Of a stretch of DNA of 64,000 nt, positions 57,420 to 64,000 are shown piece after piece. Origin of the DNA: Pilatotrama ljubarskyi (taxonomy: Eukaryota; Basidiomycota; Agaricomycetes; Polyporales; Polyporaceae). The notes beneath the pieces are model-generated. The model ran no database searches and was not told the DNA's origin. It saw only the letters and a list, made by a program, of their open reading frames with translations. The first letter of the stretch is position 1. Every line of letters begins with the position of its first letter. The translations under genes were made by a program, and so were the position numbers. The DNA lies in the NCBI GenBank assembly GCA_022385805.1, contig MU277711.1:62001-126000 (forward strand). The letters are read 5' to 3'.

Positions 57420-59128
57420 ATGCTCACGAACCTGCCTGAAGACATCCTACTCGATGTTTTCCAGTACCTCCGCGTTCGAGATGTGCTAGCGCTGCGCAAG
57501 GTGAGCACAGCTACGTCTCTGTCCCCTCGTCTCATCCGCCTTCCCCATCGCGTGATGGCTTACTGACTCCGTGCTCCCTAGACATGTCGCGCTTTGCATG
57601 CCTTCGGGGGCAACGACTATGTATGGCATCGTCTTGTGGCCGACTTCCGGCTTCCGCTCGACCTACCCTTCAATACGTCTCCATCGGCACTTTCAGGAGA
57701 GGAGCTGCAGCAGCTGGCGATCAAGGCCATTCGGCTGGACGTCAACTGGCGGAACCCTAACACTCGTGTGCGCGGATTGCGTGCGCTCATTAAGGACAAG
57801 AGCGGCCAGTATGTCGACCAGATGCAATTCCTACCCGGGGGCAAGTGGCTCTGGACAGCGCAGCGTACCCTCAAGCGCGAGTCATGGTACACGCGCATGA
57901 GCCTTTGGTCCCTCGAGGACGTCTCTAACTCGCATCGGGTATGGTCTACTGAGATATCCGGAATCTACCGGAGCTGTACACTGGTGCAAAGCAGCAAGGG
58001 CGACTTTGCGACACTGGTCGTCGGCGTGTGCGATCACCGGGAGTGAGTGCTTTGCCGCATATGACCGGGGAGGCGTCCCTGACGCGAGCGGACAGAGTCA
58101 TCGAAGTGCACTCCATATCGCTGCAGGACGCGCAGAGCCTGCAGTACGGGCTATACCCCACATACCCTCCCGTCAAGTCCAAGCAGCTGCACATCGTGCC
58201 GCATCCGCGTGCTCCGCACCTCCGCCCTATCATCCATGAGATCGCGGCATACGATAACTTGTTGATCGTCACTATCTTCGCTTTGGACACCGGCGGTGGG
58301 GCCGGTTCTCTGCAGATCCTCTTCGTCAATCCGGAGACCGGTGCCACTAAGTGGGTTGATCCCCGTTTTGCCCAGGTCAGCCTGTACGCTCGTCGTGTCC
58401 CAGATTTATGCTAATGGTCATCGACTCTCTGTTGGCAGTCTTTCTCCTTCTTGTGGGTCCGCGTATGGGGTGACTACCTTTTCCTTGTGGGGGAGGTCAA
58501 CGACGACTTCGCCGTACAGGTCTACAGAATCCCAAACCCGTTCTCCACCCCTACTGGCGGCACCCCACGGGCTAGCCCTCCGGCCACCAGCCCAAGCGAG
58601 GAAGCCGACGACGACGACGACTACGCATACACCGACCTTGGGCCAATGATAGCTCACTTCGTTGGTCCGACGCCCATGGCGCTGCCTGGCCACCACATCG
58701 CTCAAGTATCCCCCGCGACGTCCTCGCCGAGCCTAGCTGCCGTCATGTTCTACCACTCCGTCCACCCACATAGCGCCCAGCTCCTGCGTTTCTCGTTCGA
58801 CATTGCGACGGAGGCCGTGACTCTTACAAGCATGTCCTCCAAGGACTTCCTGATCGGTAACGAATCGTCTGCGCAGCTTGCGCAAGTCGGAGCGCTTGGA
58901 ATTCGGGGCGTGTGGTTGGAGCACAATTGGGAGACGCAGCAGAATCGGGTGATGAAGTTAGCGTACGACCCTCACACTCGCACTGCGCGGGTGGGGATGC
59001 TTCTTCCGCACGACCCCGAGCTCCCGTTTACACCGAACATGTGCCATTCGTTGGCTTTTGACGAGGTGACGGGGAGACTGTGCTTGGGGATGTACGATGG
59101 TAATGTATATATCCTGGATTTTGTATGA
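57420..59128 (+). CDS. F-box protein
   Basis: Exons 57420-57500, 57582-58042, 58096-58375, 58439-59128; 503 aa. The F-box is at the very N-terminus: MLTNLPEDILLDVFQYLRVRDVLALRK then TCRALHAF, which would bind Skp1. Two thirds of the protein then look like a beta-propeller: repeated short strands such as KSGQYVDQMQFLPGGKWLWTA, RMSLWSLEDV, LWVRVWGDYLFLVGE and GRLCLGMYDGNVYILDFV, although clear WD motifs are not visible. An acidic loop (EEADDDDDYAY) interrupts it. The 53-nt intron at 58043-58095 was chosen because an in-frame TGA follows exon 2. Confidence 0.85.
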
Positions 59129-59612
59129 GTGGAAGAGCATAGAGTCCGCTGTCGGTTAGCCTGAGAGTACCAGTTATGCAAGTCTCAGCTACCTTACCAG
59201 CACACGCACGGCACTCAGGGCGCAGCCGACGCTACTACTGTACTACGCGAGACGCGTTCATGGCACACGCCTCACGTGCCCGCACCGCGCAATGACCATC
59301 TTTGACTCGAGTAATGCGTCTACTGTCACCAACATACATCACCACCTCTCTCTGCCACATCGACTCGTATCCCCACGTAACTTGATCGCGAAGATAGAGC
59401 GCTGAGTCGCAGAAACCAAGTCTGCTTCGCGGTCCTCAGCTTGGACTTTTGTCGATCTCTTAGCACGTGGCCGTGAAAGATTGAGATAATCGACGGCCGT
59501 GGCGTAACGCGTCCCGCAGAAAGCCACAAGGAGGGATCCGGACACAATACTTACCTCTCACCTTGACCTTCCTCATACTCCCTCGTCGTCTCTGGCGACA
59601 CTTTGAAACGAC
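59129..59612. other. intergenic between F-box gene and exportin-T
   Basis: 480 bp without a supported gene; promoter of the exportin gene. Confidence 0.35.
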
Positions 59613-62600
59613 ATGGAGCAGGACCTGAACCAGTTCGTACAGGCGATCTTGATTGCCTCCGATCCCACGCAAAGCTCGCTGCACCAGCAGGCCCTCGAGT
59701 ACTTGTCCGCCGTACAGCAGAATAGCTCCGCTTGGCGACTCGCACTTGCGGTCTTCGTCGAGCCTGGTCCGGACGGTGGCCGGAAACACCCACCACAAGT
59801 CCGCTTCTTCGCGCTGCGTGTGTTGGACGAGTTTCTGGACAACCGGTGAGTTCGCATGCACGTACGGGGTGGTCGGCAATGTGTCCGATGAAGCAACGCC
59901 CCGCCAGTTTCGAGCCACTAGACGACGAGACGTTCCAAGCACTGCGACAATCTGTCCTCAACTATATCCAGACAGAATACTTGTACGGCACTGCCGAAGC
60001 CGACGCCTCGTGTGAGTACCTGTACAGTGCCGACAAAAGCCACATCGTTTGACGTTCCGCTGCAGTCTTGCGTAACAAGTTTGCGCACACCCTTACCCTC
60101 CTGTTCCTCTGCACTTACATCGACAAGTGGCCAACGTTCTTCAACGACTTCTTCGCTCTCATCCATCCGCCAGAGTCAACATCGCAGACGACCTTCAACC
60201 CGCACGTCTCCCTCCTCCTCTTCCACATAATCCTAGAGATCTCCGGAGAGGTCGCAGATCAGCTCATCAAGTCGGCGCGACAATACAGCGCTGCTCGTCA
60301 AGCACGCGACACTCGCGTCCGGGATGCAGTCCGGGAACGAGACGCCGCGCGCATCAATGAAGCAGTCCTCACGATCGTCGCTGACGGCGTAGAGCGCATG
60401 TCTCGACTACGCAAAGACGGCGCTGCTGGGTCTTCAGAACGAGAACTAGACTCCGCAATAGAAGTCGTAGACTGGGGTGTCCGAACCTTCGCCTCGTACG
60501 TCGGGTGGATCGATATCAACCTCACAGTCACGCGAGATACTGTCCCATTGCTCTTTACGCTTCTGTCTGATCCGTCCTTGCCTATCCGTCTCGCAACAGC
60601 GCTCGCTCTCACTCGCATCGTTGCAAAAGGTCTGAAGGAGCCCGGGGACAAGCTCCAGCTGATCAAGGTGCTGTCCTTGGGCCAGGTGCTGGACGCGTTG
60701 GAGAAGAAGACGCGCTCAGAGCAGACGAGCCGTGGTTCCAATACGGACGAGGGTGAGGAGTCCTACAGGGAGGCTCTCGGAAAGCTGCTCAATGTGCTGG
60801 GCCTGGAGCTCTGCAAATTGACGGACGTGAGTGGGATTTTAGCGTTGCTTGGAGCGTAGCGTTGATCATGGTTTACAGGAATGTCCAGATGAGAGCATTC
60901 GCTCGGAAGCGTCGCAGCTTCTCAACCAGATACTCCCTGTGATGCTTCGCTTCATGGCCGATGAATATGATGACACATGTTCTACTGTCTTCCCCCTCCT
61001 ACAAACCATCCTCCTCAGCGTGAGTCGTGGGCTCAGTCCGCATGAGTGTAATGCGCTCACCTGGTCCTCCGTAGTACAAGCGACAACGAAAATCCTCTCC
61101 AGAGCCTCTGGATCCCACCAAACGCTCCTTCCTCTCGTCATTGCTTACCGTCATACTAGAAAAGCTCAAGTGGGATGAGGAATCGGACCCAGAGGACATG
61201 GACGAGGACGACAAGGCCGCGTTCGAGGAGCTCCGAAAAGTAAGCCTCACCCTCATGATCGCAATGGGAACCTGCTGACCGGTAGTTCGCAGGAACTGAG
61301 GACCTTTATGGACTCCATCCTGATGATCGACCCAGAGCTTGTCACAGACTCTGTGAGAACACTGGCGCTGAACACCCTGACCGCATACCAGAACGGTGTC
61401 TCCCTGAAGTGGAACGACGCGGAGCTTGCCGTCTACCTCGTCTACATCTTCGGGGAGATCAACAAATGTGAGTGGCGGCACATGTTGTCATGTACGACGA
61501 AGCGGAGTCTGACCTCTTGTCCCCAGCTGGCGGCAAGGGACGATCTGCGTTCTGCCAGGCACCGGCGGTACAAAAAGACAAGCGAAAAGAGACGGATTAC
61601 TCGGAATACCCGTTGACCAGCCATGGCGAGATGTTGTATGCGCTTATCCAGTCAGGTATCTCCGCATATCCGCACAGAACGGTGGTGATGCAATTCTTCG
61701 AGACCGTGGCGCGATACGGCGACTTCTTCAAAGTCCGGAAGGAGTGCATCATGCCTACCCTCCAAGCTATGCTGGATGTACAGTGAGTGGATTGTCTCAT
61801 AAGTGGCGAGCGTCGCGTACTCATTATCGGGATGTAGAGGACTGCATAGTCCAGAATCAAGCACGCGGTCCCGTGTCTACTACCTGTTCTACCGCTTCAT
61901 CCGAGAAGACCGGAACGAGATTTCGCCAGAAGTTGCGGTCTCGCTCCTCGAGAGCATCCGCGATCTCTTGGTGATCCAAGTCGAGCTTCCCGAGCTGGAA
62001 AACCCCGAATCCCAGGACATTCTCCAGGAGGCTGTTTCCGCGCCGACGATCTTCGATTCGCAACTGTACCTCTTTGAGGCTACGGGAACGCTCGTCTCGC
62101 TCCTGCACAAAACACCGGATCAAGCTGCCGCACTCCTGCTTTCCGTCGTCCGGCCACTATTGGACGAGCTTTCGGTCAGCTTGCAGGCCGTGAAAGGCTC
62201 CAGCGATGTGCTGCCGATCCTCAGAGTGCACCACATCATCATGGCGCTGGGCAACATCGCGAAGGGATTCCCGGAGTACCCGAATCCCGTGCCTGAGGGC
62301 TACGTCGCGCCACCACTCGATGTCTTCCGGGAGGTCGGTCAGGCCATTCTGGTCTGTCTCGAGGCTATGAACGTGTTCAGGGTCGTGCGAGACGCGGTAA
62401 GCTTGACTTCTCCGGGCGGAGGCTTCAAAGACTGAGAGTTGCCACCAGACGCGCTTCGCTTTTGCGCGCATCCTCGCCACCACCGGTTCGACGGTGGCGC
62501 AGCTCATCCCGGCGCTCATGGCGAACCTGCTTGCTCACTTCGAGCCTACGGAGCTGATCGACTTCATGAACTTCATCGGGCTCTCGATCCACAAGCTCCA

Positions 62601-63410
62601 GGTAATGTTTCAAGTGGCGGATCACTCGACTCTCCGACTGATGGGATTGCAGGAGGACATGATGGACGTTCTTGATCAGCTCATCGGCCCTCTCAGCGCG
62701 CACATCAACGGCATCTTGGCTCAGCCAGTCACCGGCACCGACGATCAAGTTACGCATACTGATACCAAGCGAGCATACCTCGGCCTTCTCAACAGCATCA
62801 TTTCCTCGAAGCTCCATACGGTTTTTGTCTCGGACAGTAAGCAGGCCATCTTCCACGAATCGGTTACAAAGCTGACTGGAGCTCCAGGGAACAAGGCGCA
62901 GCTGGAGAACCTCCTGGAGAGCATGCTCCGGCTGGCTGAGGACCCATCAGATCCTACAAGTGAAAAGGCTGCCTTCTCGTTCCTAGGACGATGCGTTACT
63001 GTATGGGCGGAGCCTACCAAAACGCCGGGCGCTCAACAGGTGCTGCCTGGTTTCGAGCGGTTCGTCTACGAGCGTGTGGTCCCGACTGCCTTTGCCGTGA
63101 TATCCTTGCCTCAGTTCAATATCAAGGATGGACAGATTGTGGTCGTGAGTCTTTGGATGTTGCTTTCCGTTGATGCAAAGTCTAATTGTGCCCTTCGAAG
63201 GTCCTACAAGAGATCGCCAACTTCCTCCAAACGGTCTCGAAGACCAGAGGGCAAGAGGCCTTCGACTTCTTCGTCTCCGTCTTCCTGCCTTCCCAGAACT
63301 GGCCGCAGGCGACCGCTCTAGAGTTTGCGACGAAGATGCGCGAGCTCGATGGGAAGGCGTTCCGCAAGTACTTCACAGACTTCGTGCGCGCCTCGCGCGC
63401 AGGATCATGA
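59613..63410 (+). CDS. LOS1: exportin-T (tRNA export receptor, Los1/XPOT)
   Basis: Importin-beta-family receptor that carries mature tRNA out of the nucleus with Ran-GTP. Eleven exons: 59613-59845, 59908-60011, 60066-60826, 60879-61019, 61075-61239, 61293-61467, 61527-61782, 61838-62396, 62449-62601, 62653-63144, 63201-63410; 1082 aa, typical length. Family blocks: QVRFFALRVLDEFL, LRNKFAHTLTLLFLCTYI, WPTFFNDFFAL, VRTFASYVGWIDINL, KLKWDEESDPEDMDEDDKAAFEELRK, MDSILMIDPELV and GFPEYPNPVPEGYVAP. HEAT-like helices run throughout. Introns are 51-62 nt. It is the last gene in the window and complete. Confidence 0.94.
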
Positions 63411-64000
63411 AGCTAGTGCCCATCTGCCCGGTAGCACGACCTACTTTATGTTCATGACCATGATCACTTCACGCCGCATCTCTCACTCGCTGTCCGATTC
63501 TACTTTACCTCTGCCATCTATACTCACCATCTTTCGCCGTCGTTGCATTCCTTCGCTGTTCCATGCCCGCCACCTGCTACCGCATCAATCGCTGTATTGA
63601 CCACGACCCCACTTGTACCCATGAGATGCCCTTTTCGCTACTATAATCACTAGTGATAGTGTTCGCTAGATACAAAGGATCAGAAGAATGGAAAGAAGTA
63701 TGTTGGCATCGTTACGATTTTTTCATAAGCCGGAATATGAATGGGCGTCTTTCCGGAAGACGCTGAGGTCACCATCCGAGACGGGCGCTTGCTCAGCATG
63801 TGCTCCTGCCGCAGGCCTTGGCCGCCACACCGGGTGTCTTCGTCTCGCATACATTGCTGGCCTGCTGACAAACCTCTTGCGAGTCTGACATATCAAGATG
63901 GCTTCTGGTATGTTACGTTTGCTATATCTTGTATGCCGCTTTCCAACTCGTCTGTGACAAAGTGCCACCACGCATGCGAGGAGGCAAGGCTCGAATTGTG
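63411..64000. other. right edge, nothing recognised
   Basis: 590 bp after the exportin-T stop. Open frames on the minus strand (for example 63723-63971) have no recognised motif; they may belong to a gene beyond the edge. Confidence 0.3.

Overview
This window looks like nuclear DNA of a basidiomycete, most likely an Agaricomycete of the polypore type. The grounds are: genes packed on both strands; almost every gene split by many 47-70 nt GT-AG introns (often GTRNGY donors, YAG acceptors); GC- and CpG-rich coding sequence; and families typical of that group (Ncp1-like protein, fungal F-box/LRR proteins, GPI-tailed aspartic protease, sedolisin). The species is an inference. I rebuilt splice models by hand from protein conservation and checked that exon phases add up. 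The main named genes give a whole number of codons ending in one stop.

Layout. 0-2 kb: a protein tail running in from the left edge, then a poorly preserved hypothetical gene. 2-12 kb: nucleic-acid and translation housekeeping: RNase H2 subunit A, the tri-snRNP protein Snu66/SART-1 (minus), the ribosome-biogenesis protein Sgd1/NOM1 (plus, 165 bp from the Snu66 start), EFM4-type eEF1A lysine methyltransferase and the mitochondrial import J-protein Pam18. 12-18 kb: a UPF1-like SF1 helicase convergent with a mitochondrial carnitine O-acetyltransferase; the 3' halves share a strikingly CpG-poor block. 18-29 kb: RMI1, a DNAJC8-like J-protein, COX11, the ribosomal-protein chaperone Acl4, a conserved unknown, and an RMND1/Mrx10 (DUF155) protein. 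29-35 kb: a monoacylglycerol-lipase-like hydrolase and two tandem Gfo/Idh/MocA oxidoreductases with identical internal exon lengths. 35-39 kb: two tandem F-box/LRR-like genes, the left one a pseudogene. 39-46 kb: glutathione peroxidase with an in-frame mitochondrial presequence, a GPI-type aspartic protease and a Shewanella-like phosphatase. 46-52 kb: Ncp1-like protein, an intact 346-bp MITE-like element with target-site duplication, and a secreted sedolisin. 52-64 kb: a Q-rich unknown, a large membrane-anchored unknown, an F-box protein and exportin-T.

There is no obvious metabolic cluster. Several mitochondrial proteins (Pam18, carnitine acetyltransferase, COX11, RMND1-like, possibly GPx) and several RNA or ribosome factors (Snu66, Sgd1, Acl4, EFM4, exportin-T) lie close together, but I see no shared regulation. 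The most unusual signals are the CpG-poor block at about 13.5-15.45 kb, the nested inverted-repeat element at 47.8-48.1 kb, and the duplicated loci at 31-39 kb. I found no convincing new defence or mobile gene system.
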